Part shown: in pieces, positions 9,357-19,939 of the stretch | How the letters are laid out: each line of letters starts with the position of its first letter | Numbering within the stretch: position 1 is the first letter of the stretch | Source: Candidatus Saccharimonadota bacterium | Lineage (GTDB): Bacteria; Patescibacteriota; Saccharimonadia; Saccharimonadales; Saccharimonadaceae | Reading direction: 5' to 3' | NCBI GenBank assembly: GCA_009777625.1 | Contig: WRLL01000005.1 | Coordinates: 1-53,677, forward strand | Length of the DNA stretch: 53,677 bases | Notes under the pieces: model-generated | Told to the model about the DNA's origin: nothing | The model's database searches: none | Seen by the model: only the letters and a program-made list of their open reading frames with translations | Position numbers and translations under genes: made by a program

Positions 9357-12300
9357 ATGCAATTTAGAAAAAGAATGGTGTGGCGATCGCGGCGCATTGG
9401 CGTCCGTGCCGGTATTCCCGTCAAAAAGCCATTCATCAAAAAAAGTAGAGCGGTCTTTCTAGGGCTAACTGCTTTTGTGATTGCAATTGGTACACTCTAT
9501 ATACCCAGTTCGCCTAACGCTGACGCCGCTTTGCCCGGCACAGATTGGACTCAGCGCAGCCCGAGCGCGGTTGTTAAATTCTGGACCGATATTGCCTCAT
9601 CGGCCGACGGCACTAAGTTAGCAGTTATTGGCGGTGATGACTTTATTTATACCTCGACCGACAGCGGAGGAACCTGGACCAGGCGGGATCCTTCTGGCAC
9701 CAACACATTCAAGCGCTGGAGTGCTATTGCTTCGTCGTCCGACGGCACCAGACTGGTTGCTGTGGCTCAGAATGACTTCGTCTACACTTCTGACAATAGT
9801 GGCCAGAGCTGGACGATGCGTCAGCCTGATGGTGGCAATGCCAAAATCTGGTATTCGGCTGCTTCGTCGTCCGACGGTATGACGTTGATGGTCGGTGCCG
9901 GAGTGGACTATGTTTACATTTCGACCGATGGCGGCGCGAATTGGACACCAAGCTATCCATTTGGAGCGGCCACGCGAACCTGGAGCGCTATGGCCATGTC
10001 AAGTGACGCTTCCATGATGTTCGTCGGTAACGATGCAGGCTATATCTACAGATCTATCAACGGTGGTACAAGCTGGTCACAGCTGGATCCGGCCGGCGCG
10101 CCACGCTACTGGGCCGCTATTTCAGCCTCAGCCGACGGCACCAGACTGGTTGCTGTGGCCCGGAATGATTACGTCTATACATCGATCAATAGTGGCGCGA
10201 ATTGGACACAAAATGTAGTTGGTGGTTCGACTCAATATTGGGCATCAGCGGGCATTTCAGCTAATGGCAACGTCATGATGGTTGGTTCGGGCAATGGCAA
10301 TGTTTACGTTTCGACTGATGTCGCTACTGGTCCGACCTGGACCATGCGCGATCCGGCTGGTGGCGGCAATAAGAACTGGGCAGGGATCGCTTTATCAGCT
10401 GACGGCACGAAAGCAGCTGTTTCGGCCATCACGGATTATATATACACCTCGACCGACACTGGCACAACCTGGACACAGCGCGACCCGGTCGGTAGCGCCA
10501 GATATTGGACCAGCTTGGCATCGTCGGCCGATGGCATGACGCTGTTCGCTGGCGCCCAAAGTGACTATCTTTACAAATCGACCGATGGTGGCGATACCTG
10601 GTCGGCACCGATCCGACCGGGCGCGAATGTTACCAGGGCCTGGGCTGGCCTTGCTATGTCAACTGATGGCACAAGGATTGTCGGCGTGGAAGGAACGGGC
10701 AGTGGAGGAATGATTTGGACATCAGCTGATGGTGGATCGACTTGGACACAGCGTAATCCGCTTGGGGGTGGCAGTCGAAACTGGTGGTCAGTCGCCTGCT
10801 CGGCCGACTGCAGGAGTATTGTCGCCACTACGACAGGCGACTACGTCTATACATCGACTGATTTTGGTGATAACTGGACCCTGCGTCAACCAGCCGGCCC
10901 AGGCGCCGTTTACAGTTGGTATGGCTCAGCTATGACGGCCGACGGCAGCAAAATAGTTATTGCATCTGGCGGCGGCCCGAACTATTTGTATATTTCGAAT
11001 GATGGCGGCGCGAACTGGACGCAACTGACGAGTTCACCTGGAGCTGGATCATGGAATAAAGTTGTCATGTCAGCCGATGGCCAAAGAATTATGGCTGCCG
11101 CCGGAGGTAACTATATTTGGATATCGGCGGATGGTGGTACAACTTGGACAGAGCGACGGCCAGGCGGCACTGGTGTTACCGGTAACTGGACCGGCATGGC
11201 TACATCAGCCAACGGTATGCGGCTGTTAGTTGCTAACCCTAGCGGCTGGGTTTATACATCAGTCGATGGTGGTTTAACCTGGACGCAGCGTGATCCGGCC
11301 GGTGGAACTCGCAACTGGCGGGCGGCGGCTTCTTCGGCTAATGGCGCCCGGCTAGTGGTGGCGGCTATCAACGATTATATTTACACATCGGGTGGATCGT
11401 TCTTGCCAACGGTTGATCCCCCGGAGATTTCAGTCATGGGTGGCACAGTTAGTTTGATTGGCGAGTGTTCGGTTACGAATGATTATTCCTTTACAGATGT
11501 GGTAAGCAAAGGCGACAGTGCGCATGCGATCTCTTATGATGGAGTAGTTTATTCATGGGGTGATAATACTTACGGGCAGTTCGGCAACGGCACAACGACT
11601 GCCTCTGATGTGCCGATGTCGGTTGATGTAACAGGAGTATTAGCGGGCAAGACCATAACAAAGATTGTACGCACCGAGTCGGCCGTGCTGGCTTTGGGGG
11701 CCGACGGCAGTGTTTACGCCTGGGGCGACAATACGTATGGACAACTGGGTAACGGCAATAACACCTCTTCGACGGTGCCAGTGGCCGTTACAACCAGCGG
11801 TGTCTTGTCAGGTAAGATGGTCCTGCAACTGATTGTAGCGGGTGAAACGGTTTATGTCTTAACATCCGACGGCAGTGTTTACGCCTGGGGTGATAACACT
11901 TACGGTCAACTGGGCAATGGCACGACGACTGCTTCGAATGTGCCAGTGGCGGTTAATACCAGCGGTGTTTTGTCAGGTAAAACTATCAGACAGATTTCTG
12001 CAACTGAGGACACGGCTTATGCATTAGCATCCGACGGATCAGTGTATTCATGGGGCCGTAATGATCGCGGCCAGCTGGGCAACGGCGGTGTTACAATCAG
12101 CCCGACTTGGACACAGCGTGATCCATCTGGTACTGGCACTATCAAGTACTACCACAGCGCCGCCATGTCGGCCGATGGCAACACAATCGCTGTAGTTGCT
12201 CAGTACAGCACCGACTCGGTTTATGTTTCAACTGATGGTGGAGTGACTTGGACAGCGCGCGGCGCATCGGCGGGATTGCCGGCTGCGCTTGCCTACAGTG

Positions 12301-14405
12301 ACATCAAAATGTCAGCTGACGGTCAGACCATGATCCTTACAGTACAAGCTAACTATGTTTATACTTCAACCAATGGTGGTGCAACTTGGACACAGCGTAC
12401 GCCGGCCGGGGCTGGTGCAACTAGGACTTGGCGCGTGGCTGCGATATCACCCGATGGCGCAACGATGGCTGTGGCCGCTGGTAATGATTACGTTTATACT
12501 TCGACCAATGGCGGCGTTTCTTGGACGCCGCGTGATCCCGCTGGCGCTACCAGGGATTGGTATGGCTTGGCTATGTCGGCCGATGGCACCAAGATGTGGG
12601 CCGGCGCTGCTGGTGGCTTGGTTTACTTCTCGATCAATGGCGGCGCGAACTGGACGGCGAATAGCCCACGACCCAGTAACGGCGGTATTGCTTCCTGGGG
12701 CAGGATTGCTATGTCAGCTGATGGCTCTAGGGTAATAACAGGCTCAAGAGACAACTCATTTGAAGGCTGGGTTTACACCACGACTAACGCTGGCACAGCT
12801 TCGCCGGCAACCTGGACACAGCGTGATCCGACCGGAACTGGTTTTAAATCTTGGTTCGGTGTAGCCTCGTCGACCGATGGCACAAGGCTGATGGCTGGCA
12901 TGGATGGAGGCCTCGGTCCGGTATATACTTCTGTGGATGGCGGCGTGAGTTGGACAGGGCAGTCTTCCTTGCCCAACGGTTACTGGCGCGGATTAGCCAT
13001 GTCGTCCAATGGCGAGAAGATGGTTGCGGCAAACTTTGGCCAGGCCACTTCCGGCGACTTTGTTTACACCTACCCGACGATTACTGGCGGCGGCGGTGTC
13101 AACGCTGACTCACCGTTGCCAGTGGCAGTTGACATGACTGGAGTGCTGTCGGGCAAGACTATCTCGTCAATATCGACTGGTTACCAGACGGCTTACGCCA
13201 TCGCAGCTGACGGTTCAGTCTATTCCTGGGGCAATGGCACCGATGGCCAGCTGGGCAATGGTGCGTCGGTTGATTCCAATATACCAGTGGCCGTGACCAT
13301 GTCTGGTGCAATGGGCGGTAAAATTGCTCGACAAATCGTTGGCGACGATGGCTATGTCTTTGCGATCGCATCTGACGGCACAGTCTATGCGTGGGGCAGC
13401 GGGCCGCTTGGCAATGGCAATAGTTCAGATGTACCTGTGGCTGTTACAGGTTCGTTATCTGGAAAGAATATCTCGACTATCATCAGCAACGGGATGTCAG
13501 TTTACGCATTGGCGCGGGATGGCACAATGCATGCCTGGGGTGCTAATGGTTACGGTCAACTGGGTAATAGTAATAATACTCCTCAATCTACACCGGTAGC
13601 GGTCTATATGGCTGGCGTCATGTCCAGCAAATTTGCTGTCGGTATGGCGGCGAGTGATGCACCGGCAGCCTATGGATTAACCTCTGACGGCATGTTGTAT
13701 TCTTGGGGCTATAATGGCTATGGACAACTTGGTAATGGCACAAACAATGATTCTAACGCGCCAACTGCCGTTACCCAATCCAGCCCAATTGCCAGCATTA
13801 CTATTAATGGCAAACCTGTAACCGATATTATTTCCGGCGATGGCTGCACGGTTACCTTTACGGCACCGTCTAATGATCCAGGAACTTACGATGTAGTAGT
13901 TACTTATTCTGATGGCACGGTTATGACGATTCCGCAGTCGCTGACTTATATTGATCTTTATATTATGCTTTTCCTCTACGGCGATAATGTAATCAACGCC
14001 AGTCCATTTACGAATAACGGCGAAGGCACTACGCCGCTGCAGACTACAGTCGTTACCAATGATACGACTGGATACACGGTTAGTTTGAATTCGGTGGGTA
14101 CGACCAATTTGGCCTGTTCTGAATCAGGGCGCGGCGGCGATCTTGTTCCGGCAATGAGCGGTTCTGGATCGAGCATGACTAATGATACCTGGGCGTATGG
14201 GCTGGGCACTAGCGTTGCAACGCCGACCACTTGGAATGGTACCACTACAACACCGGCCGTCTTTGACAGCTATGGCGCGGATACAGCCGGTCGGACGCAT
14301 TTCTTATACTTTGGGGCCAAAGTCACTTTGAATACTACGCCTTGCAGTAGTTACCAAGGCGACGTAATCCTGACAGCAATATCAAACTGGGGGACTGGAC
14401 CATGA
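9357..14405 (+). CDS. giant surface protein: BNR/Ycf48-like repeats plus RCC1 repeats plus C-terminal shared domain
   Basis: 1682 aa; repeats xSADGTKLxxxxxxDYIYTSTDGGxTWTxRDPxG and SDGSVYAWGDNTYGQLGNG; basic N-terminus plus hydrophobic segment. Confidence 0.85.
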   Translation: MQFRKRMVWRSRRIGVRAGIPVKKPFIKKSRAVFLGLTAFVIAIGTLYIPSSPNADAALPGTDWTQRSPSAVVKFWTDIASSADGTKLAVIGGDDFIYTSTDSGGTWTRRDPSGTNTFKRWSAIASSSDGTRLVAVAQNDFVYTSDNSGQSWTMRQPDGGNAKIWYSAASSSDGMTLMVGAGVDYVYISTDGGANWTPSYPFGAATRTWSAMAMSSDASMMFVGNDAGYIYRSINGGTSWSQLDPAGAPRYWAAISASADGTRLVAVARNDYVYTSINSGANWTQNVVGGSTQYWASAGISANGNVMMVGSGNGNVYVSTDVATGPTWTMRDPAGGGNKNWAGIALSADGTKAAVSAITDYIYTSTDTGTTWTQRDPVGSARYWTSLASSADGMTLFAGAQSDYLYKSTDGGDTWSAPIRPGANVTRAWAGLAMSTDGTRIVGVEGTGSGGMIWTSADGGSTWTQRNPLGGGSRNWWSVACSADCRSIVATTTGDYVYTSTDFGDNWTLRQPAGPGAVYSWYGSAMTADGSKIVIASGGGPNYLYISNDGGANWTQLTSSPGAGSWNKVVMSADGQRIMAAAGGNYIWISADGGTTWTERRPGGTGVTGNWTGMATSANGMRLLVANPSGWVYTSVDGGLTWTQRDPAGGTRNWRAAASSANGARLVVAAINDYIYTSGGSFLPTVDPPEISVMGGTVSLIGECSVTNDYSFTDVVSKGDSAHAISYDGVVYSWGDNTYGQFGNGTTTASDVPMSVDVTGVLAGKTITKIVRTESAVLALGADGSVYAWGDNTYGQLGNGNNTSSTVPVAVTTSGVLSGKMVLQLIVAGETVYVLTSDGSVYAWGDNTYGQLGNGTTTASNVPVAVNTSGVLSGKTIRQISATEDTAYALASDGSVYSWGRNDRGQLGNGGVTISPTWTQRDPSGTGTIKYYHSAAMSADGNTIAVVAQYSTDSVYVSTDGGVTWTARGASAGLPAALAYSDIKMSADGQTMILTVQANYVYTSTNGGATWTQRTPAGAGATRTWRVAAISPDGATMAVAAGNDYVYTSTNGGVSWTPRDPAGATRDWYGLAMSADGTKMWAGAAGGLVYFSINGGANWTANSPRPSNGGIASWGRIAMSADGSRVITGSRDNSFEGWVYTTTNAGTASPATWTQRDPTGTGFKSWFGVASSTDGTRLMAGMDGGLGPVYTSVDGGVSWTGQSSLPNGYWRGLAMSSNGEKMVAANFGQATSGDFVYTYPTITGGGGVNADSPLPVAVDMTGVLSGKTISSISTGYQTAYAIAADGSVYSWGNGTDGQLGNGASVDSNIPVAVTMSGAMGGKIARQIVGDDGYVFAIASDGTVYAWGSGPLGNGNSSDVPVAVTGSLSGKNISTIISNGMSVYALARDGTMHAWGANGYGQLGNSNNTPQSTPVAVYMAGVMSSKFAVGMAASDAPAAYGLTSDGMLYSWGYNGYGQLGNGTNNDSNAPTAVTQSSPIASITINGKPVTDIISGDGCTVTFTAPSNDPGTYDVVVTYSDGTVMTIPQSLTYIDLYIMLFLYGDNVINASPFTNNGEGTTPLQTTVVTNDTTGYTVSLNSVGTTNLACSESGRGGDLVPAMSGSGSSMTNDTWAYGLGTSVATPTTWNGTTTTPAVFDSYGADTAGRTHFLYFGAKVTLNTTPCSSYQGDVILTAISNWGTGP

Positions 14406-14504
14406 AATAAAGAAAGAAAGGAGGCATAATGCGTAAGATAGAGGTCTTGCACAAGCAAAAAAACGTGTGTATAATGGTTACGGTAAAATAAATAAACAAA
14501 ATGA

Positions 14505-15107
14505 TTGAAGGAGACAATAATCATGAATAAGTTAAATAAAGTTTTAGCGGTCGCTAGTGTTACTACAATGGCCTTTGTTGGTATGGCTGTAGCCGTACCA
14601 GCCGCCAACGCCGCTACAGATTTCAAGACCGACACAGTTTCATTGACAATCGGCGAAACATTGATGCTGACGTTGACAGGAACGGGTGATTTCGGCACGG
14701 TTAGTGTTGCTTCGGCCAACACGGCTGCTCAGAACGCCAACGTCAAGAGTAACTTCGTGGGTGGCTACGTCTTGATTTTGAACGACCAAGACACCGACAC
14801 CGATTTGGTTGGCACAACTTCTAGCAGCAACACAATTCCGACTTTGGCGTCGGCCAGTACTCTGTTGCCTAACCAGTCTACTTCGGCCTGGGGTGTTTAC
14901 GTTGGCACCGGTACAACTGGTGCGGCCGGCAGCACATTCCAGCCAATGCCATCCAGCGCTGGCACACCTATCCAGATTGCTAGCACATCTGCCATCAGTG
15001 CCGCAGCCGGCGACAACTATCCTGTAACCTACGGTGCACAGATCAGCGGTAGCCAAGCTCCTGACATCTACGAAGACATCGTGGTTTACACGTTAACTTC
15101 TAACTAA
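14505..15107 (+). CDS. small secreted surface protein, shared WxL-like domain
   Basis: Signal peptide ending ANAA; C-terminus DIYEDIVVYTLTSN; promoter TTGCAC-N17-TATAAT upstream. Likely ATG at 14523 after gaaggag. Confidence 0.7.
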   Translation: MKETIIMNKLNKVLAVASVTTMAFVGMAVAVPAANAATDFKTDTVSLTIGETLMLTLTGTGDFGTVSVASANTAAQNANVKSNFVGGYVLILNDQDTDTDLVGTTSSSNTIPTLASASTLLPNQSTSAWGVYVGTGTTGAAGSTFQPMPSSAGTPIQIASTSAISAAAGDNYPVTYGAQISGSQAPDIYEDIVVYTLTSN

Positions 15108-15125
15108 GGAAAGAAAGGTTTGTAA

Positions 15126-16127
15126 ATGGTATCAAGCGCTATAAAGAAACTGTGGAGTCCCGCCAAACTAACTCTGTTGCTGTTGGCAGCAGCGGGGTTG
15201 ATCGGAGCACTCCCAGTTTCCAGCGCATTGGCCGCGGACAATGATTCCGAAAATACGCCCTATCTGGTAGTTGGCGTTACTCCAGCCGTCAAGCAATTCG
15301 AAATGCACGCCGGCGACCGGGAAACCGTCCAGATGACGATAAAGAACAGCACCACCTACACCGAGGTTTTCAAACTATATGCTTCTCCGTATACTATTTT
15401 GAATAGCGACTATTCGCGCCCCAATTTCGAAAAACAGACTAGTTACAGCTATCTGTCAAAATGGATCACATTTGAACAAGCCGAATACATCATTGAGCCC
15501 GAATCCGAAATGACCATCGAATTCCAGATCAATGTACCAGAAAGCGTGCCTGACGGCACTCAATATGCGGCGGTTTTTGCCGAAACTACTGGCTACCAAA
15601 AAGACGGCCAGAAAGTCGGCATTCGCGCCTCTGGTCGCGTCGGCATGATTGTCAAAGCCAAAATGCTCGATGGCAAGAACGTCGAAACGGCTGAAATCAC
15701 CAACCAAAACATCGGTCGGTTTCAGCCCGACGCACCGCTGAAGACTAATTTCTCGATCAAGAACACCGGTAACGTCGAATACAAGACCCAGAGTCGCATC
15801 GTCGTGAAAGATTTCTTTGGCGGCAAAGAAAAGTACAAAAGCACCTGGGTCGATACCAGCGTCTTTCCCGAAAGCCACCGCAGCACCGACTTAAATTGGG
15901 AACACTCACGTCTTGGCGTGTATAAAGTAACCCAAGAGATCAAAATGATGGACGGTAAAACCATTGAACGCGAAACTACGGTGTTGGCCGTACCGATGTG
16001 GGTCATGGTACTGTTTGTCATTGGTTTGATTACTCTGATTGTGAATATTGTCTTGATCATTGTCCGTCGAAAAAGTGGCAAGGGTCGCAAGTTGCGACGC
16101 AGCAAAAAAGGTGGCATGAAGCTATGA
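15126..16127 (+). CDS. DUF916-like membrane protein
   Basis: VGVTPAVKQFEMHAGDRETVQMTIKNSTTYTEVFKLYASPY...VPESVPDGTQYAAVFAETT, C-terminal TM, basic tail. Confidence 0.65.
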   Translation: MVSSAIKKLWSPAKLTLLLLAAAGLIGALPVSSALAADNDSENTPYLVVGVTPAVKQFEMHAGDRETVQMTIKNSTTYTEVFKLYASPYTILNSDYSRPNFEKQTSYSYLSKWITFEQAEYIIEPESEMTIEFQINVPESVPDGTQYAAVFAETTGYQKDGQKVGIRASGRVGMIVKAKMLDGKNVETAEITNQNIGRFQPDAPLKTNFSIKNTGNVEYKTQSRIVVKDFFGGKEKYKSTWVDTSVFPESHRSTDLNWEHSRLGVYKVTQEIKMMDGKTIERETTVLAVPMWVMVLFVIGLITLIVNIVLIIVRRKSGKGRKLRRSKKGGMKL

Positions 16128-16735
16128 AAAAGTGGCTGGCGATTGCACTGTTGGCTGTCGTGCCGTTGCTGGGAACTGTGTCTTCGCAGCCAGCCATGGC
16201 TGCCACGACGACTGACGCTACCCAGATCAATGCTACTGTCAACGGCGAAAACATCTTTAATTTGACGGTCAACGGCGAAACCGGACCCGTCGAAACTTAT
16301 AATTCGCTGATCCACGTTAGTTTCCAGGCTGTGGGTGAAGGCCTAATTGAAATCACCGATCAGGATGGCAATGTTCTTTTCACTCTTGATAAAACTACAC
16401 CCGGTATCGAAACCATTAATACAGATATCAATCTGCCTGCAGTCGGCATTTACACCTTAACGACGACTATCACTGGCCCGACCAACGTGGCCAGCCAAAG
16501 TATCACTGTGGATTATAGGGCACTGCCGATCATTCCGCCCGGCCCGGGTGGACCAGGTGGCCCAGGCGGCGGTCCTGGCTCGCCGAGTACTGGATTTATG
16601 ATCTATGTCAATGGCTATGCGATTCCAGTTATCGGCGTGCTATTTTGGCTGGTGCTGTTGACGATAGTTTCGGGATCGATCTTCTTCCTTGTCAGGAATC
16701 GAAAAACGCGCCACGCCAAATCCATCAAGCTTTAG
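16124..16735 (+). CDS. secreted Ig-like protein with Pro/Gly linker and C-terminal TM anchor
   Basis: ATGA overlap with preceding stop; signal peptide MKKWLAIALLAVVPLLG; PGPGGPGGPGGGPGSP linker then TM and basic tail. Confidence 0.7.
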   Translation: MKKWLAIALLAVVPLLGTVSSQPAMAATTTDATQINATVNGENIFNLTVNGETGPVETYNSLIHVSFQAVGEGLIEITDQDGNVLFTLDKTTPGIETINTDINLPAVGIYTLTTTITGPTNVASQSITVDYRALPIIPPGPGGPGGPGGGPGSPSTGFMIYVNGYAIPVIGVLFWLVLLTIVSGSIFFLVRNRKTRHAKSIKL

Positions 16736-16895
16736 TTGCCCCTCTTCAATCTTTGGGATAAAATCATTATCAATAATGTCAATATTGAAAAGCTTAACCA
16801 AAGGCGATATAATTATTAGCGTACAAGAGGGAAGAAAGAAAACCTTTATTCCCCTAGTGCGCGACAATAGTAGTTAATCCACTTAGGAGGAAAAT

Positions 16896-17462
16896 ATGCC
16901 AGTTTGGGCTTGGATAGTTATCGCAGCTGCCGTTATCTTGGTTATCTGGATAGTTGCAATATACAATGGTTTGGTGCGTTTGCGTGTCCGCGTTGATGAA
17001 GCTTGGAGTGACATCACAGTTCAATTGAAGCGACGAGCTGACCTGATCCCGAATTTGATCGAATCAGTTCGCGGCTACGCCAAACACGAAAAAGAAGTTT
17101 TTGAGAATGTTACCGAGGCTCGTGCGGCCGTCATGAGCGCCACTAAGAAAGGCCCAGAAGCAACCGCCAAAGCCGAAAATCAGTTCGAGGGCGCGTTGAA
17201 ATCCCTGTTCGCCGTAGCAGAAAATTATCCACAACTGCGCGCTAGCGAGAACTTCCAACAACTGAGTGCTGAGATCACCGACACAGAAGACAAAATCCAG
17301 GCCTCGCGGCGCTTCTACAACGGCGGTGTGCGCGATTTGAACACCAAGATTCAGACTTTCCCAGACAATGTTTTTGCCGGCATGTTTGGCTTCAAACAGC
17401 GTGAATTCTTTGAGGTCGAAGATCTAGCCGCTATCGAGAAAGCTCCGGAAGTCAAATTCTAA
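16896..17462 (+). CDS. lemA: LemA family protein
   Basis: IYNGLVRLRVRVDEAWSDITVQLKRRADLIPNLIESVRGYAKHEKEVFENVTEARA. Confidence 0.93.
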   Translation: MPVWAWIVIAAAVILVIWIVAIYNGLVRLRVRVDEAWSDITVQLKRRADLIPNLIESVRGYAKHEKEVFENVTEARAAVMSATKKGPEATAKAENQFEGALKSLFAVAENYPQLRASENFQQLSAEITDTEDKIQASRRFYNGGVRDLNTKIQTFPDNVFAGMFGFKQREFFEVEDLAAIEKAPEVKF

Positions 17463-17495
17463 TCGTTATTAATTCTTAAATGAAAGGATTTCAAA

Positions 17496-17684
17496 ATGAG
17501 TGAAAATGACAAGAAATCAGCCCCGGCCAAATTTCCGACAGCCGTGGTAATCACCAGTGTTATTTGTCTGACAATTATCGTGTTGACAGTTGCCGGAATG
17601 ATCTTCTCGTGGTCGATGGTTGACCACATCGCCGACAAATGGCCAGACGGTCTACCTGAAAATATCACCATCAACGCTAGATAG
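17496..17684 (+). CDS. small single-TM protein
   Basis: 62 aa with one TM between lemA and htpX; SD-like aaagga upstream. Confidence 0.6.
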   Translation: MSENDKKSAPAKFPTAVVITSVICLTIIVLTVAGMIFSWSMVDHIADKWPDGLPENITINAR

Positions 17685-17692
17685 GTAGGTCA

Positions 17693-18568
17693 ATGTATCG
17701 AGCAATTGCCGCCAACAAACGAAACACCGTCATTATTATGGCGTTGTTCGTGCTGATTATCGGTGGGCTAGGCGCTTTGGCGGGCTATATTTACAACGAT
17801 CCGATAATCACAATTTTTGTGGTTGGCTTTGCGGCGGTTTACGCCTTGATCCAATATTTTGCAGCCAGTCGTTTGGCGATCGCTGTTAACGGCGGTCGTG
17901 AAATCCAAAAGAAAGATGCGCCTGAACTATATCGTCTAGTCGAGAACCTGTCAATTGCAACGGGCTTACCGATGCCGCGGGTTTTCATCATTGACGATCC
18001 AGCGCCGAACGCTTTTGCGACCGGGCGAAATCCGCGACATGCTATGGTGGCTGTGACAACTGGCCTGCTAGACATCATGGACAAGCGCGAGCTCGAGGCT
18101 GTGTTAGCCCACGAAATGTCGCATGTCAAAAACTACGACATCTTGGTCAATATGATCGTCTTTGGTCTGGTCAGTGCTATTGGCATGATTGCTGATCTGA
18201 TTTTGCGCATGACGATTTTCGGCGGTTCGAACAACGACAACCGAAATCCCGCCATGATGATTATCGGTTTAGTGGCGATTATCGTAGCGCCTATTGTGGC
18301 CATGTTAGTGCAATTAGCCATCAGTCGTCAGCGTGAATATCTGGCCGATGCTAGTGGTGCATTAACAACGCGCGACCCAGAGGGGCTAGCTATGGCCTTG
18401 GAAAAACTAAAGACTGCTAGTCGGCCGATGAAGCGCCAAAACTCTTCAACGGCGCATTTGTTTTTTGCCAACCCAATGAAGGCTGGTTTTATGTCAAAAA
18501 TCTTTGCTACACACCCACCATTGGACGACCGAATTGCTCGGCTGAAGAAAAACGAAGCAAGGATGTAA
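17693..18568 (+). CDS. htpX: M48 zinc metalloprotease HtpX
   Basis: AVLAHEMSHVKNYDI (HExxH), REYLADASGA, multi-TM, next to lemA. Confidence 0.93.
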   Translation: MYRAIAANKRNTVIIMALFVLIIGGLGALAGYIYNDPIITIFVVGFAAVYALIQYFAASRLAIAVNGGREIQKKDAPELYRLVENLSIATGLPMPRVFIIDDPAPNAFATGRNPRHAMVAVTTGLLDIMDKRELEAVLAHEMSHVKNYDILVNMIVFGLVSAIGMIADLILRMTIFGGSNNDNRNPAMMIIGLVAIIVAPIVAMLVQLAISRQREYLADASGALTTRDPEGLAMALEKLKTASRPMKRQNSSTAHLFFANPMKAGFMSKIFATHPPLDDRIARLKKNEARM

Positions 18569-18574
18569 ATCCTC

Positions 18575-19927
18575 ATGAAAGAATCGCCCAAATCATCGCA
18601 CACTAAGAAACCCGCCAAGAAAACTGTTGCAAAATCGGATGTCTCTGTGTCAAAAAAATCTACACCAAGGCCTATGCCAAAGAGCACCGAAAAATTCCAG
18701 CAAAAGATGGACAAGAAGCGTGCCAGATTAGAATACAAGCTTAAGAATCTTGATAAGAAAGCCCTGTCAAAACAAAATCTCTTCTTAAGAATCCTTACCA
18801 AGATCGGTCGCTTTTTCCGTGACAAGATCTGGCGCAAAATCACTGGCCGTGCCAGAAATTTCCTTTCCCGCCGACCACATCGCAGCCTGTATCTGACACC
18901 GCGCGCCAAAACCAAACGCGGCTGGAAAATGCGGGGTTATTTCGGTTTCATACATGAAGTTTGGACATTGATCTGGCAAAATAAATGGTTATTTACAAAA
19001 TTCCTATTGTTGTATGCGCTATTTTCGATCATTATCGTAGGCATGTTGAATCAGGGTAGTTTTGTAGACTTGCGTGAGGCCCTGAACGAAATACCAGAAG
19101 GGCTCGGAATAGGCAAATGGATGGCGTTATTCTCGGGCGCTATCACTGGCGGCGGCGCGGCTGATAGTAGCCGGCAAATTATCGCAGTGCTTTTGTTCCT
19201 TTACGGTTGGCTAACTCTGATATGGCTACTGCGCCGACGTATCAACGGCGATAAAGTCAAGCTGCGCGATGGCCTGTATAGTGGCGGTTCGCCGGTGTTG
19301 GCTACGTTGATTATTCTGGGTGTAGTTCTATTCCAGCTAATACCGCTCGCGTTGGTTTTGGTAGCTTACTCGTCAGTAACTGCGATAGGCTGGATCAATA
19401 CTGGTATCCAGATTGAAAACATGGCTGCTTGGTGTGTTATGGCAGTCGCGGCGGTGTTGACGCTGTACTGGGTCTGCAGTTCGTTAATAGCACTAATCAT
19501 CGTCACACTACCGGGCATGTATCCATTTGCAGCATTGAAAGCAGCAGGTGATCTGGTGGTAGGCCGTCGGCTGAAGCTGGTCATCCGCCTGATCTTCATG
19601 GCATTGCCTGCAGCGTTGATGTGGATTGTCGTTTTGCTGACAGCAATTCTAATAGACAGTTGGCTGGAGTTAACATGGCAGCCGTTGGTGCCGACCGTGG
19701 TGCTGCTGTTGACAACACTGACAATTGTCTGGTTTGCTGCCTATGTCTACCTGCTGTATCGGCGAATGGTTGACGATCCCGAACCGCCAGTGTCGAGTGC
19801 CTGGCAACAAAAACGGGCTGTCAAAAAAGAAGCCAAGAAATCTACTAAGAAAGCAAAAAATCCCAGCCAGCGTAAAAAAGAATCTGGAAATTTGCTGAAA
19901 AAGGTTAAGAAGACCAATCAAAAGTGA
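18575..19927 (+). CDS. multi-TM membrane protein with Lys-rich termini, unknown function
   Basis: 450 aa; several predicted TM segments; highly basic N- and C-terminal tails. Confidence 0.7.
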   Translation: MKESPKSSHTKKPAKKTVAKSDVSVSKKSTPRPMPKSTEKFQQKMDKKRARLEYKLKNLDKKALSKQNLFLRILTKIGRFFRDKIWRKITGRARNFLSRRPHRSLYLTPRAKTKRGWKMRGYFGFIHEVWTLIWQNKWLFTKFLLLYALFSIIIVGMLNQGSFVDLREALNEIPEGLGIGKWMALFSGAITGGGAADSSRQIIAVLLFLYGWLTLIWLLRRRINGDKVKLRDGLYSGGSPVLATLIILGVVLFQLIPLALVLVAYSSVTAIGWINTGIQIENMAAWCVMAVAAVLTLYWVCSSLIALIIVTLPGMYPFAALKAAGDLVVGRRLKLVIRLIFMALPAALMWIVVLLTAILIDSWLELTWQPLVPTVVLLLTTLTIVWFAAYVYLLYRRMVDDPEPPVSSAWQQKRAVKKEAKKSTKKAKNPSQRKKESGNLLKKVKKTNQK

Positions 19928-19939
19928 TACAATTGAACT

